A stretch of DNA of 64,000 bases, from positions 58,549 through 122,548 of the forward strand of contig CAADYZ010000007.1 of NCBI GenBank assembly GCA_900753405.1, in the 5' to 3' direction. Positions 46,252 to 54,995 of the stretch are shown piece after piece (positions within the stretch are counted from its first letter, which is position 1; every line of letters starts with the position of its first letter). Source of the DNA: Campylobacteraceae bacterium (GTDB taxonomy: Bacteria > Campylobacterota > Campylobacteria > Campylobacterales > Campylobacteraceae). Made by a program: the position numbers and the translations under genes. Below the pieces are notes generated by a model, which did no database searches, had not been told where the DNA came from, and worked only from the letters and a program-made list of their open reading frames with translations.

Positions 46252-46617
46252 GTGTTTCCAAGATTTTTTGTAATTTCCTCTTTTTTAGCCAGTTTTGCTT
46301 TTAGTTTTGTAAATATTAACAACGCGACAAAAACCGAGTTGATGAAGCTTCCGGGCATCGGCGTTACCAAAGCTACCGCGATCATCGACTACCGCACAAA
46401 ACAGCCTTTTACAAGCGTGGATGAGTTGAAAAATGTCAAAGGCATTAGCAATCGAATTTTTAACAACATCAAAGACGATTTGACCATTTCAGGTGAAACT
46501 GACACGAGCAAAATCGGCGCAAAAACGCGCCACAAAGAGCCGCGAATTAACGCGACAAAAGACAATGCAACAGACAACGCAACCAGCACGCCTGCCAATA
46601 CAAAACCAGCAAACTAG
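46252..46617 (+). CDS. ComEA-like helix-hairpin-helix DNA-binding protein
   Basis: A 121-residue exported protein starting at GTG after GAAGGG, 26 bases past tRNA-Ser. A signal peptide (about residues 1-18) is followed by a helix-hairpin-helix pair, VNINNATKTELMKLPGIGVTKATAIIDYR and SVDELKNVKGI, the ComEA signature. Periplasmic ComEA binds incoming DNA during natural transformation; the C. jejuni counterpart is Cj0011c, required for efficient competence. The C-terminal 45 residues are a low-complexity N/T/K tail. The following prepilin gene starts 8 bases later, so a DNA-uptake operon is plausible. Confidence 0.85.
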   Translation: MFPRFFVISSFLASFAFSFVNINNATKTELMKLPGIGVTKATAIIDYRTKQPFTSVDELKNVKGISNRIFNNIKDDLTISGETDTSKIGAKTRHKEPRINATKDNATDNATSTPANTKPAN

Positions 46618-46625
46618 GAGCGCAA

Positions 46626-47066
46626 ATGAAGTCTGCTTTTACGATGATTGAGTTGGTTTTTGTCATTGTGATTTTGGGTGTTTTAGCAAGCATCGCAATC
46701 CCGCGTTTGGGGGCGACTAGGGATGACGCGAGCGCGGCGAAAGCAACGGCGGAGATCCGCAATTCTTTGAATGAATTAACCGCGTATTACATAATCAATT
46801 CGAATTTTAGCAAGGACGGCGAGATCTCTGCGAGTGGCGATGTCACGCAGATGTCGCCTACTTTTGCGAGCGTTTTAAACCGCACAAGCGACAAGTGGGC
46901 TGAGTGCGTGAAGATTACGCTAAGCAACGCGAATTCTAGCATTAAACTTGAAGGCAAAAACTCGACTTCTAGCTACTGCAAAGCCGTTTTGGCAACGCCT
47001 GCGGTTAAGGAGTGGCTCGGGCTTAGCGAGGGCATACAAGTCGGCGGAAGCACGATTTTTAAATAG
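46626..47066 (+). CDS. type II secretion/type IV pilin-like prepilin
   Basis: A 146-residue pseudopilin. The N terminus MKSAFTMIELVFVIVILGVL is a classic prepilin leader and hydrophobic helix with glutamate at +5; cleavage is expected between Ala and Phe, with alanine rather than the usual glycine before the cut. Two later cysteines (AECVK and SYCKA) could form a disulfide. In C. jejuni, type II secretion/pilus-like components serve DNA uptake, and the adjacent ComEA-like gene supports that role. AGGAG precedes the start. Confidence 0.85.
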   Translation: MKSAFTMIELVFVIVILGVLASIAIPRLGATRDDASAAKATAEIRNSLNELTAYYIINSNFSKDGEISASGDVTQMSPTFASVLNRTSDKWAECVKITLSNANSSIKLEGKNSTSSYCKAVLATPAVKEWLGLSEGIQVGGSTIFK

Positions 47067-47072
47067 TCTTTT

Positions 47073-47109
47073 CTCTTGGCTGAGTCGGCTATTTAGCCAA
47101 GAGGTTTTT
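47073..47109 (+). terminator. Rho-independent terminator after the prepilin gene
   Basis: Perfect 9-bp stem CTCTTGGCT (47073-47081) / AGCCAAGAG (47095-47103) followed by GTTTTT. Confidence 0.8.
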
Positions 47110-47159
47110 ACTGCATTTTCAATCCTCTTTATAAATCTCTTGCCTCACAACTTGCAAAG

Positions 47160-47370
47160 TTGCAAAAGCCAAATTTGGTTTTGACATTTTTATAACGATT
47201 GCAACCCGCAGCGGCAAAGCCTTTTGTGAAACAAAGCGTCAAGCCCTACAAAACCGCGTGTGAAAACAAATTCTCTTTAAAGTTGTGAAGTTACCAATTT
47301 TTGCAAAACTTGCCTCAAACTCGCAACTCACACGCTTGCAAAAATCAAATTTGGTTTTGACAATTTTCTT
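47160..47370. repeat. composite repeat upstream of sodC (copy A)
   Basis: About 200 bases: a palindromic-family copy (47160-47185), a GTGAAAC/GTGAAAAC pair (47226-47232, 47260-47267) around AAGCCCTACAAAACCGCG, a 65-base arm, and a second palindromic copy ending near 47365. The same order and closely similar sequence recur at 48229-48430 on the other side of sodC. Confidence 0.75.
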
Positions 47371-47450
47371 TTCAAACAACCTGTGTTTTGCAAAAGTCAA
47401 ACTTGACTTAACGAGTCGTTGCAAAGCAGTTTTTACAAGATTAAAGCGTT

Positions 47451-47489
47451 GTGAAACACTCGCAAATGACATATAACACGCTGTGAAAC
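47451..47489. repeat. paired GTGAAAC element upstream of sodC
   Basis: Boxes at 47451-47457 and 47483-47489 with 25 bases between, containing CATATAACACGC. Confidence 0.65.
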
Positions 47490-47591
47490 GCTTTTTAAAA
47501 TCTTTCTTAACAAAGAGTTGTTAAAAGATAAAAATAGCCTGCTTTAAGCTCGCTTGTGGCATAATCACGCAATTTCAACAAAAGGATGAGT

Positions 47592-48131
47592 ATGAAAAAA
47601 CTTCTCTGTGTCGGTGCGTTGGCGTTGTTTTCGAGTTGTGTTTTTGGCGCAAATCACGAGGTTTTTGATCCAAAAAAGAGCAAAGAGAAAATCGTGATTA
47701 AGATGAAAATGCTTGAAACTAACAAAAAAGTCGGCGAAATCGTAGCGGTGCAAACGCCGTATGGTGTGGCGTTTTACCCGAATTTAAAGGGACTTAGCGG
47801 CGGACTTCACGGCTTTCACATCCACGAAAATCCAAGCTGCGGCGCGACTGCCAAAGGGCTTGGGATGAAAGCGGGCGGACACTGGGACCCGCACAACACG
47901 ACAAAGCACTCTTTTGCGTGGGATGACGGCGGGCATAAGGGCGACCTGCCTGCGATTTATGTTGCGCACGATGGCGTTGCGACAAACCCAGTTTTAGCGC
48001 CGAAGATCAAGTCGCTTGACGAGATCCGCAAGCATTCGTTGATGATCCACATCGGTGGCGACAACCACAGTGACCACCCAGCTCCACTTGGCGGTGGTGG
48101 CGGAAGGATGGTTTGCGGGGTGATCAAGTAG
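47592..48131 (+). CDS. sodC: Cu/Zn superoxide dismutase
   Basis: A 179-residue periplasmic Cu/Zn superoxide dismutase. The signal peptide ends near VFGA. Copper and zinc ligands are seen in GLHGFHIHENPSC, GGHWDPHNTTKH and MIHIGGDNHSD, and GGGGGRMVCGVI closes the domain with the disulfide cysteine. It removes superoxide in the periplasm. ATG at 47592 is preferred, 6 bases after AAAGG; the ATG at 47586 overlaps that site. C. jejuni lacks sodC. The gene stands alone between two copies of a composite repeat, which suggests movement as a cassette. Confidence 0.95.
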   Translation: MKKLLCVGALALFSSCVFGANHEVFDPKKSKEKIVIKMKMLETNKKVGEIVAVQTPYGVAFYPNLKGLSGGLHGFHIHENPSCGATAKGLGMKAGGHWDPHNTTKHSFAWDDGGHKGDLPAIYVAHDGVATNPVLAPKIKSLDEIRKHSLMIHIGGDNHSDHPAPLGGGGGRMVCGVIK

Positions 48132-48147
48132 TTTGACGCCGCTTGCT

Positions 48148-48186
48148 CAAAACGCGCTTCACTCGTTTTGTTTGACGCGCGTTTTG
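48148..48186 (+). terminator. hairpin after sodC
   Basis: Perfect 10-bp inverted repeat CAAAACGCGC (48148-48157) / GCGCGTTTTG (48177-48186) with a 19-base loop. No T tract, so termination is likely but not certain. Confidence 0.45.
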
Positions 48187-48228
48187 CTTAAAATTGCCTT
48201 TTCTCCGTTTAAAGTCATCTGTATTTGC

Positions 48229-48430
48229 TAAAACCAAATTTGGTTTTAGTTGGCAAAATTTACAACCAGTCGCCGTTTAAAATTCTTTGTGAAACAAGGC
48301 GTCAAGCCCTGCAAAACCGCGTGTGAAAATGAATTTGCTTGAAAGTTGTGAAATTAGCAAATTCTGCAAAACTCGCCTTAAATTCGCAACCCGCAAATTT
48401 GCAAAAACCAAATTTGGTTTTGACATTTTT
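48229..48430. repeat. composite repeat downstream of sodC (copy B)
   Basis: Same order as copy A upstream: palindromic copy (48229-48248), GTGAAAC/GTGAAAA pair (48289, 48323) around AAGCCCTGCAAAACCGCG, a 65-base arm, and a palindromic copy ending at about 48427. A third, shorter copy of the paired part follows at 48493-48534. Confidence 0.75.
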
Positions 48431-48492
48431 CACTCTTTACAACTTTTTTGCTCAAAACTCGCTTTGGCTTTCAAACCGCCAAAAAAACACTT

Positions 48493-48697
48493 GTGAAACA
48501 AAGCGTTAAGCCCTGTAAAACCGCGTGTGAAAACAAATTTGGCTTCAAAAAACTTTAACCGCATTAAGCAGGCAAATTACCAAAAACAAATTTGATTAAC
48601 ATAAGTTTAAATTTGCTAAAATGACCGCCATTTTAAGCGGCGCGCAACTCACCTTTGTGAAACAACGCACAAACGGCGAACGCACCGCAAGTGAAAC
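48493..48697. repeat. two further paired GTGAAAC elements before kgtP
   Basis: Boxes at 48493 and 48527 (with AAGCCCTGTAAAACCGCG between), then 48657-48663 and 48691-48697 with 27 bases between. The last box ends directly before the A9 run and ribosome binding site of the transporter gene. Confidence 0.6.
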
Positions 48698-48716
48698 TAA
48701 AAAAAAAGGAAGAGAA

Positions 48717-50009
48717 TTGAACGCAGGTATCTTAGAGCAAAACGCCGCCAATACGCACGCCGCCGCGCAACCAAAAACGCCAATTTCTAGCGTCATTGCC
48801 GCAAGCAGCGGAAATTTGGTCGAGTGGTTTGACTTTTACATTTACGGTTTTGCGGCGGTGTATTTTGCGCAGAATTTTTCGCACGCCTCAAACGCACTTT
48901 TTCAGCAGATCGAGATCTTTGCGGTTTTTGCGGCGGGGTTTTTGATGTTGCCTGTTGGGAGTCTCATTTTTGGGCGACTAGCGGACAAAAACGGGCGGAA
49001 AAACGCGATGATTATCTCAATCATCGCTATGGGTTTGGGGTCGATTTTGATCGCGTTTTTGCCCGACAAACACAGCATCGGCGACTGGGCGATCGCGCTT
49101 TTGCTGCTCGCTCGTCTTGTGCAAGGCGTGGCAGTTGGCGGCGAATTTGGCATTGTCGCGACCTACCTCACCGAAATCGCTCCGCCAAACAAACGCGGCT
49201 TCGTGTCAAGCTTTCAATACGCAACTATCATCGGCGCGCAGCTGCTCGCAGTCGCGTCAATCAGCCTAATGTCTCTGTTTTTAGACGAGGCACAAATGCA
49301 AAGTTTTGGTTGGAGGATTTTGTTTTTACTTGGCGGCGCACTCGCACTAATCAGCCTCATTTTCCGCGCGTTTATGAAAGATGACTCGCCGCAAATGCTC
49401 GCAAAGTTTGCTAACCGCGGCTCTCTTAGAGAACTTGCCCGCCACATCAAACCGCTACTTTTAGTCATCGGCGTCACCGCAGGTTGCACGATCGGCTTTT
49501 ACGCGATCACAACATACCCAAAAGTCTTTATGATCAACAACGGCGTGGATAAAATAGTCGCAAATAACATTATGTTAGGCTCGCTTTTCTTGCTCTGCTT
49601 AGCCATTCCGCTAATCGGCGCATTAAGCGACAAAATCGGCTTTAAAAGCTCGCTTTTTGCCTATTTGTCGTTTTGCATAGTCGGAATTTATCCGCTGTTT
49701 TTGCTCTTAAAAAGCACTTCGAGCGTGGCGGTGATGTTCGCAGTTTGCGCGTTTATGTGCTTGATGCTAGGTTTTTACACCGCAGTCGCCGCTATCTCCA
49801 AAACCTCGCTCTTCCCACCACACATCCGCGCGCTCGGAGCAGGCTTTGGATGTATGTTAAGTGTCGGGCTTTTTGGTGGAAGCGTGAATTATGTCGCGTT
49901 GGAGTTTAAAGCCGCAGGCGTTGAGTGGGGCTTTTTTGTCTATTTTGCCGCAGTCGCGCTCATCTCACTCGTCTGCGTCTATCTCATCCCAAAAGAGAGG
50001 CAGCTTTGA
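48717..50009 (+). CDS. kgtP: MHS-family MFS transporter, probable alpha-ketoglutarate permease
   Basis: A 430-residue twelve-segment proton symporter of the metabolite:H+ symporter family. SSGNLVEWFDFYIYGF and the loop GRLADKNGRKNAMI are diagnostic, as is RLVQGVAVGGEFG. Closest by feel to KgtP of E. coli and C. jejuni, which import 2-oxoglutarate; proline/betaine or citrate carriers are alternatives. TTG at 48717, 6 bases after AAGGA, gives the expected KgtP length. The earlier ATG at 48621 would start inside repeat-derived sequence. Confidence 0.8.
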   Translation: MNAGILEQNAANTHAAAQPKTPISSVIAASSGNLVEWFDFYIYGFAAVYFAQNFSHASNALFQQIEIFAVFAAGFLMLPVGSLIFGRLADKNGRKNAMIISIIAMGLGSILIAFLPDKHSIGDWAIALLLLARLVQGVAVGGEFGIVATYLTEIAPPNKRGFVSSFQYATIIGAQLLAVASISLMSLFLDEAQMQSFGWRILFLLGGALALISLIFRAFMKDDSPQMLAKFANRGSLRELARHIKPLLLVIGVTAGCTIGFYAITTYPKVFMINNGVDKIVANNIMLGSLFLLCLAIPLIGALSDKIGFKSSLFAYLSFCIVGIYPLFLLLKSTSSVAVMFAVCAFMCLMLGFYTAVAAISKTSLFPPHIRALGAGFGCMLSVGLFGGSVNYVALEFKAAGVEWGFFVYFAAVALISLVCVYLIPKERQL

Positions 50010-50011
50010 TG

Positions 50012-50037
50012 AAATCAAATTTGATTTTGACATTTTT
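50012..50037. repeat. palindromic element between kgtP and zupT
   Basis: AAATCAAATTTGATTTTGAC then ATTTTT, between the kgtP stop and the zupT ribosome binding site GAGGAG. Confidence 0.7.
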
Positions 50038-50049
50038 GAGGAGCAGAAA

Positions 50050-50896
50050 ATGTTTTCGTCACAAGTTTTAACCGCGCTTTTGCTCGCCTCTTTTGCGGGG
50101 CTTGCAACGACTTTTGGCGCGCTCATCGCCTTTTTTTTCGCACCTTGAAAACCTCAAATTTCTCGCCATTTCGCTCGGTTTTTCGGCGGGGGTGATGATT
50201 TATATTTCGTTTATGGAGATTTTGCCGCAAAGTTTCGAGGTTTTTGAGGCGTTGGGGCTTGGGTTTTGGGGCGAGATGGCGGCGCTTTTGGCGTTTTTTA
50301 CGGGCGTTGGGCTCTCTGTTTTGACCGACAAGCTCGTGCCGCAGGATTTGAATATGCAAGATACGCAGGAGTATGAAACGCTAAAATTCTGCCCGCTAGA
50401 TAGAAAAGAACACGAACAAAACCTGCAAAATTCGGCAAATTTAAAGCGCGCGGGAATCTTAACCGCCATCGCCATCGCCATCCACAACTTCCCAGAAGGC
50501 TTTGCGACCTTTACTTCGGCGCTTAACAATGTCGGCTTTGGAGTCGCCATCGCCATCGCGATCGCCATTCACAACATCCCCGAAGGAATGGCGGTTTCAC
50601 TGCCGATCTACCACGCCACGGGTGACAAAAAACGCGCCTTCATCTACTCTTGCCTCTCAGGGCTTACCGAACCGCTCGGGGCGATAGTCGCGGCGGCGGT
50701 TTTGCTGCCGTTTTTAAACGAGGTTGTAATGGGCGCGGTTTTTGGGGTGGTCGCAGGGATAATGGTTTATATCTCCTTTGACGAGCTTTTGCCCGCCGCA
50801 AGAGTGTATGGCGAGGCGCACCATTGCCTTTACGGGCTGTTGTTTGGGATGGCGTTGATGGGCGTGAGTTTAGCAGGGCTTGGCTCAGCTTTTTGA
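50050..50896 (+). pseudogene. zupT: ZIP-family zinc transporter, frameshifted at T8
   Basis: From ATG 50050, MFSSQVLTALLLASFAGLATTFGALIAF matches the ZupT N terminus and then runs out of frame at a T8 tract (50131-50138). The remaining 250 residues continue in the next frame from SHLENLKFLAISLGFSAGVMIY and carry the metal-binding helices IHNFPEGFATF and IHNIPEGMAVSLP. One T fewer would give one intact protein of about 281 residues. ZupT imports zinc and other divalent metals. GAGGAG precedes the start. The T8 run is a plausible slippage site, so the gene may be switched on and off, lost, or misread. Confidence 0.75.
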
Positions 50897-50942
50897 GTTT
50901 AAGGCTTTTTTTGCTAGACTTGGCAAAAAACTAAGGTAGAAA

Positions 50943-53348
50943 ATGGCACGGACAAAAGTTAGGATCGACACGAAAAATGACGATATTCCAGCGTTAAAAG
51001 GCGAAGTTGGGCGGTGTAAAACCACGCTGAAAAACCGCTTTGTGAAGCTTGCTGGCAAGAGTTTTGGGATCTACCAAAGCAAGGAGATCGACAAATTCAT
51101 CACCAAGGCTTATGAGATCGTCAAATTCTCGCTTTTTGGTGACTTTGCGCCAAACGCCGAGCAAATGCCGCTTTGCGTCATCGCCACGGGAAGTTACGCG
51201 TTGAATGAAATGACGGTTAAGAGCAAGATCGACCTTGCGCTAATTTACAAAAATGTCAGCGGTTACACGAGCGAGTTGATCGCTGCGCGGCTGCAAGAGG
51301 CGTTTGACATTGTAGGCTTAGAGACAAACTGCAAAAGTTACGAGCTAGACGCCTTTGCAAAGCAGCTTTTAGGCGACATTGAGAGCAAAACGCTGTTTTA
51401 CCAAGTGCGTTTTGTGTGCGGCTCAAAAAAACTTTACAAGCTCGCAAAAGAGCAGATCGGCGTTGTTAAGTCGTACAACAAAGAGGAATTCATCTCTTAT
51501 CATTTAGGCAAGCTTGGTGAATATGAGATGATGAGGACGATGAATTTGCGTCCGAATTTGCGCGATGGATACGGCGGGTTTTACGACTACAAGCGGATTT
51601 TTTGGTTGATTAATATGATCGACGAAAACACGCCGCGCACGCACGCTTTTAAGTTCATTGACGAGAAGGAAAACAGCGAGATCAACCTTGCGGTGGATTA
51701 CATCTCCTCTTTGCGCTCAGCCTTACAGCTTTGCGGCGGCGAGAGTGAGCTTGGCGCGGAGTTTTTGCCGCAGATGACGAAGATTATGCAGACAAAAGAG
51801 AAGAAGCAGCTTGGCGCAAAGACGCTGCTGCTTTGCAAGACGCTTAATTGTATGCATACGATCGCACTTTACTCGCGTTTTTTGGCGGCGGTGATTTTTG
51901 GTGGGCAAAGCTACGCGCCGATTGACGCAAAAGAGGCGTTGGTGCGACTTGTGACGCTTGACAAACCGCTTAGCATAAGCGAAATTTTTGCGTTAAAGCG
52001 TTGCGAAATTGCCAAATTCGAATTTGACGAAATTTTTGCGATTTTTAAGCAGATTTTCTACTCGCAAAACGCCGCGTTTGGGCTAAAAGCCTTGTTGGAA
52101 GCGGGGATTTTGTTTGATTTTATCAAGCCACTTGAAGTTTTAAAGTTTTTTCCGCAGGATTTTTGCGACATTTGTCTTGACGAGCTTGGCGTGGAGATCG
52201 TTAGGTGTTTGGACGAAAAATCAAGCAGCAAAGAGGGCGAATTTGTCGGGCGAATTTGGCGCGAATTTAGTCCAAACGAGCAGGCGTTGGTGCGGCTTTG
52301 TGCGCTTTTTGTGCCACTAGGTCAGGTTGAGTTTGGCGGAAGTGCGGCGAACATCTTCCGCTCATACGCAAACAAATTCGAGCTTGACTCAAACGAGCTT
52401 GGGCTTGGCGTTTTGCTGGTTAAGCACAATGCTTTGATGAGTGAGATGGTCGGTGAGGATTTTTACGAGCAAAGCGAGCTTTTAAACTTCATCTCCTACT
52501 TTAACACGGCAAAAATTGACGAACAAAAGGCGCTAAAAATGCTTTTGGTGCTGAGTTTTGCCACGCTTTTGGCAAAAAACCAGCTGACGCATTACAGCGC
52601 GAAGAGTCTAGTCGAGCTTTACACGCTGAGTTTGAACGCGCTTTTGCATACAAAAGACGCACTGCTTGATGAGGCGACAAAACGGGTGAAAAAGGAGCTT
52701 TTGCTTCGTAAAAACCGCGATTTTAACGCGCTTGACGCGCAGACGCAAAAGCAGATTTTGCAGGTGAAATCAAATTTGATTTTTGCAAAATATGACGCGA
52801 GTGAGATCGTGGAGATCTGTGAGTTTGCGGCGTCAAAAAATGTCGCGGTGCGCGTGTGCGAAACGCCGAATTTGGCGTTGCAACTTGTGGTGAAAAAAGG
52901 CTGGAACATCGTTGCGGTTTTGGAGGCGTTGAGCGAGTTTGACTTGAATTATATGGAGATTTGCGAGTTGTTTGAGGGGAAATTTTTTGTCTTTTTGGAC
53001 TTTGCAAAACAGATCGACAAAAAGGCGAAAAGTTCGGTCGAAAGCCTTGTTTTGCAGGCGTTTTGCAACCCAAAAACACCAAGTGCTTTTACGCCAAAAA
53101 TCGCCGCTTACGAGGTGAGTTTGGACTTAAATCACTCGAAAAATTACGCCCAAGTCAAGCTTAATACCGCCGACCAACGCGGGTTGATGGCGTATGTTTT
53201 GGACATTTTTGCGCGCTATGACATCAATGTCGTAAGCGGGCGAATTCAGACGATCCGCGGGCGGACAAGGAATTTATTTTTGCTAGAAAATAGCGAGATT
53301 TTGCAGAAAAATTACGCCAAAATTCTCAGTGATTTAACAACTGCGTGA
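50943..53348 (+). CDS. GlnD-like protein with altered nucleotidyltransferase motif
   Basis: An 801-residue protein with the layout of PII uridylyltransferase GlnD: an N-terminal nucleotidyltransferase-like domain, a long helical middle and a C-terminal ACT-like domain (VKLNTADQRGLMAYVLDIFARYDINVVSGRIQT). The catalytic motif, normally G-G-x-G-R...S-D-I-D, reads GSYALNEMTVKSKIDLALI, with lysine in place of the first aspartate. Catalysis may therefore be lost or changed. NLRPNLRDGYGGFYDYKRI is typical of GlnD. Two palindromic elements add KFEFDE (about residue 357) and KSNLIFAK (about 609). It may be a nitrogen sensor without uridylylation. Confidence 0.7.
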   Translation: MARTKVRIDTKNDDIPALKGEVGRCKTTLKNRFVKLAGKSFGIYQSKEIDKFITKAYEIVKFSLFGDFAPNAEQMPLCVIATGSYALNEMTVKSKIDLALIYKNVSGYTSELIAARLQEAFDIVGLETNCKSYELDAFAKQLLGDIESKTLFYQVRFVCGSKKLYKLAKEQIGVVKSYNKEEFISYHLGKLGEYEMMRTMNLRPNLRDGYGGFYDYKRIFWLINMIDENTPRTHAFKFIDEKENSEINLAVDYISSLRSALQLCGGESELGAEFLPQMTKIMQTKEKKQLGAKTLLLCKTLNCMHTIALYSRFLAAVIFGGQSYAPIDAKEALVRLVTLDKPLSISEIFALKRCEIAKFEFDEIFAIFKQIFYSQNAAFGLKALLEAGILFDFIKPLEVLKFFPQDFCDICLDELGVEIVRCLDEKSSSKEGEFVGRIWREFSPNEQALVRLCALFVPLGQVEFGGSAANIFRSYANKFELDSNELGLGVLLVKHNALMSEMVGEDFYEQSELLNFISYFNTAKIDEQKALKMLLVLSFATLLAKNQLTHYSAKSLVELYTLSLNALLHTKDALLDEATKRVKKELLLRKNRDFNALDAQTQKQILQVKSNLIFAKYDASEIVEICEFAASKNVAVRVCETPNLALQLVVKKGWNIVAVLEALSEFDLNYMEICELFEGKFFVFLDFAKQIDKKAKSSVESLVLQAFCNPKTPSAFTPKIAAYEVSLDLNHSKNYAQVKLNTADQRGLMAYVLDIFARYDINVVSGRIQTIRGRTRNLFLLENSEILQKNYAKILSDLTTA
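52012..52029. repeat. palindromic element inside the glnD-like gene
   Basis: CCAAATTCGAATTTGACG in frame, encoding AKFEFDE. A second copy, AATCAAATTTGATTTTTGCA at 52767-52786, encodes KSNLIFA. Confidence 0.7.
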
Positions 53349-53367
53349 AGTTTGTGAAAGGTTTAAT

Positions 53368-54258
53368 TTGATCGAAAAAATTCAAAATCCAAAAATTCGC
53401 CAAATTTATACTGAAATCCAAAATTTACCTACTCAAAAGTGCGAAGTGGAATTTAAGGATGTTATAAGTATAAATTTTAACCAAAATGAGGCTTTGTTTG
53501 AAAAGGTTTGCGAGCTAGCAAAGGCGTTAAAGCCGTGGAGAAAAGGACCTTTTGAGCTAAAATGTGGCGAGAAAACCTGTTTCATTGACAGCGAATGGCA
53601 GAGTTTTATTAAATATAACTCTTTGGCAAAACACTTCGATTTAAACGACAAGATTGTCGGCGACATCGGCTGCAACAACGGCTATTACGCGATGCGTTTT
53701 AAGCACGAGGGTGCAAAAAGAGTCATCGGCGTTGAGCCAAGCGGACTTTTTTTGACGCAGTTTTGGTTGATGGAGAAATTTGCGGGCAGCGGAGTTGAAT
53801 TTAAGGTTGGCGGAGTGGAGGATTTGCCGCAGTTTTCTACTCAAAACGGCGTGAAATTTGACGCGCTTTTTTGTTTGGGCGTGCTTTACCACAGAAGCGA
53901 CCCGATTTTAACATTAAAGTGGTTGAAAAATTCGCTTGCAGATGGTGGCGAGTTGTTTTTGGATACGATGTTTATCCAAGGTGAGGAGGCGGTGGCGTTG
54001 TGTCCTGCGAAGAGCTACTCTAAAATCCCAAACATCAGCTTTGTTCCGACAATCAAAGCGCTTCAAAACTGGTGTGAAAGGGCGGGTTTTAAGGACTTTG
54101 AGCTGCTTTTTACGAAACAAACCACGCAAGACGAGCAGCGAAAAACGCAGTGGATCGAGGGTGAGAGTTTGGCGGAGTTTTTGGACGAAAATGACAAAAG
54201 CAAGACGGTTGAAGGCTACCCCGCACCGCAGCGAGTTTATGTGCGGTTGGGGCGGTAA
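53368..54258 (+). CDS. cmoB: tRNA U34 carboxymethyltransferase CmoB
   Basis: A 296-residue Rossmann methyltransferase-fold enzyme that uses carboxy-SAM to convert 5-hydroxyuridine to 5-carboxymethoxyuridine at the wobble position of tRNA. Diagnostic segments are LKPWRKGPFEL, the SAM-site GDIGCNNGYYAMRF (about residues 93-106), GVEPSGLFLTQF and FCLGVLYHRSDP. Start is TTG after GAAAGG, 20 bases past the GlnD-like gene, so the two may be co-transcribed. A palindromic copy touches the stop codon. Confidence 0.93.
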   Translation: MIEKIQNPKIRQIYTEIQNLPTQKCEVEFKDVISINFNQNEALFEKVCELAKALKPWRKGPFELKCGEKTCFIDSEWQSFIKYNSLAKHFDLNDKIVGDIGCNNGYYAMRFKHEGAKRVIGVEPSGLFLTQFWLMEKFAGSGVEFKVGGVEDLPQFSTQNGVKFDALFCLGVLYHRSDPILTLKWLKNSLADGGELFLDTMFIQGEEAVALCPAKSYSKIPNISFVPTIKALQNWCERAGFKDFELLFTKQTTQDEQRKTQWIEGESLAEFLDENDKSKTVEGYPAPQRVYVRLGR

Positions 54259-54279
54259 TCAAATTTGGTTTTGACATTT
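54259..54279. repeat. palindromic element after cmoB
   Basis: TCAAATTTGGTTTTGACATT immediately follows the cmoB TAA. Confidence 0.75.
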
Positions 54280-54330
54280 GCAAACGCGTGGTTTTTTGCG
54301 CGCCAAGCTGGCGTGAGAGGAGGTTAGCAG

Positions 54331-54834
54331 GTGAAAAGCATTTTTTTAGCACTTTTTTTGTTTGCAACTTTTTTGCACGCCGCGCCCGCTTCTTTGGTGT
54401 TAAACGAGACAAACAAAAGTAGCAAAAGCGAAAAGCAAACCGCCAAAAAACCTACTGAAAACAAACAAAAAAATCTACTTAAAACACAGACAAAACAAAA
54501 GTTTTTCAAGGGCAGTTTTTTAACTCAAAACGACTCGAAAAGCCTGCGGCTTTTTGCCTTTAACACCACGCTTTTTACCCCTTTGCCAAACGCTTCAAAC
54601 ACCACGCCTCTTGACTTGACGCCGCGCAACACGAAGGAGTTTATGAAGATGCATTTTGGTGAGGAGGATTTGCGTCAAATGGAGGCAAAAAGCAGACAAG
54701 AGACATTTTACGACATCAAGCTAGGCGACAGCTGGTCGTTTGGCATTGGCGGCGAGGTTTTAAGGCAGGATTTTGCAAATCCGCTTGACTTGGAGGAGTT
54801 GAATACATTTTTTAAATACAACAAAAATTTCTAA
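54331..54834 (+). CDS. secreted or periplasmic protein of unknown function
   Basis: A 167-residue protein starting at GTG after GAGAGGAGG. A signal peptide (about residues 1-18, FATFLHAAPA) is followed by a lysine-, threonine- and asparagine-rich stretch. The C-terminal 65 residues look more structured: FMKMHFGEEDLRQMEAKS, then YDIKLGDSWSFGIGGEVLR. No family recognised. A small region inside, RQETFYDIKLGDSWSFGIGGE, could be a strand-rich envelope domain. Alone on its transcript, between cmoB and the alcohol dehydrogenase. Confidence 0.6.
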   Translation: MKSIFLALFLFATFLHAAPASLVLNETNKSSKSEKQTAKKPTENKQKNLLKTQTKQKFFKGSFLTQNDSKSLRLFAFNTTLFTPLPNASNTTPLDLTPRNTKEFMKMHFGEEDLRQMEAKSRQETFYDIKLGDSWSFGIGGEVLRQDFANPLDLEELNTFFKYNKNF

Positions 54835-54995
54835 AAACATACTCAAATCAAATTGTCAAAATCGAATTTGTTTTGATAAATACTTTTTCTTGACTTAAAT
54901 AATCCGCCTAATTTCATTTTGTCATTTTGGTTTATAAAACTCTAAGTTAGAATTCGCCTCGTGGTTTAAACCGCAATTTATCAAAAGGAGACACA

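Noticed and set aside
47220..48700. Repeats around sodC considered as a CRISPR array
   Set aside because: The copies are few, unevenly spaced, separated by a gene, and the spacers between GTGAAAC boxes are similar to each other. No cas genes are present.
48621..48716. Upstream ATG for the kgtP-like gene
   Set aside because: The extension comes from GTGAAAC repeat sequence. TTG at 48717 has a good ribosome binding site and gives the family length.
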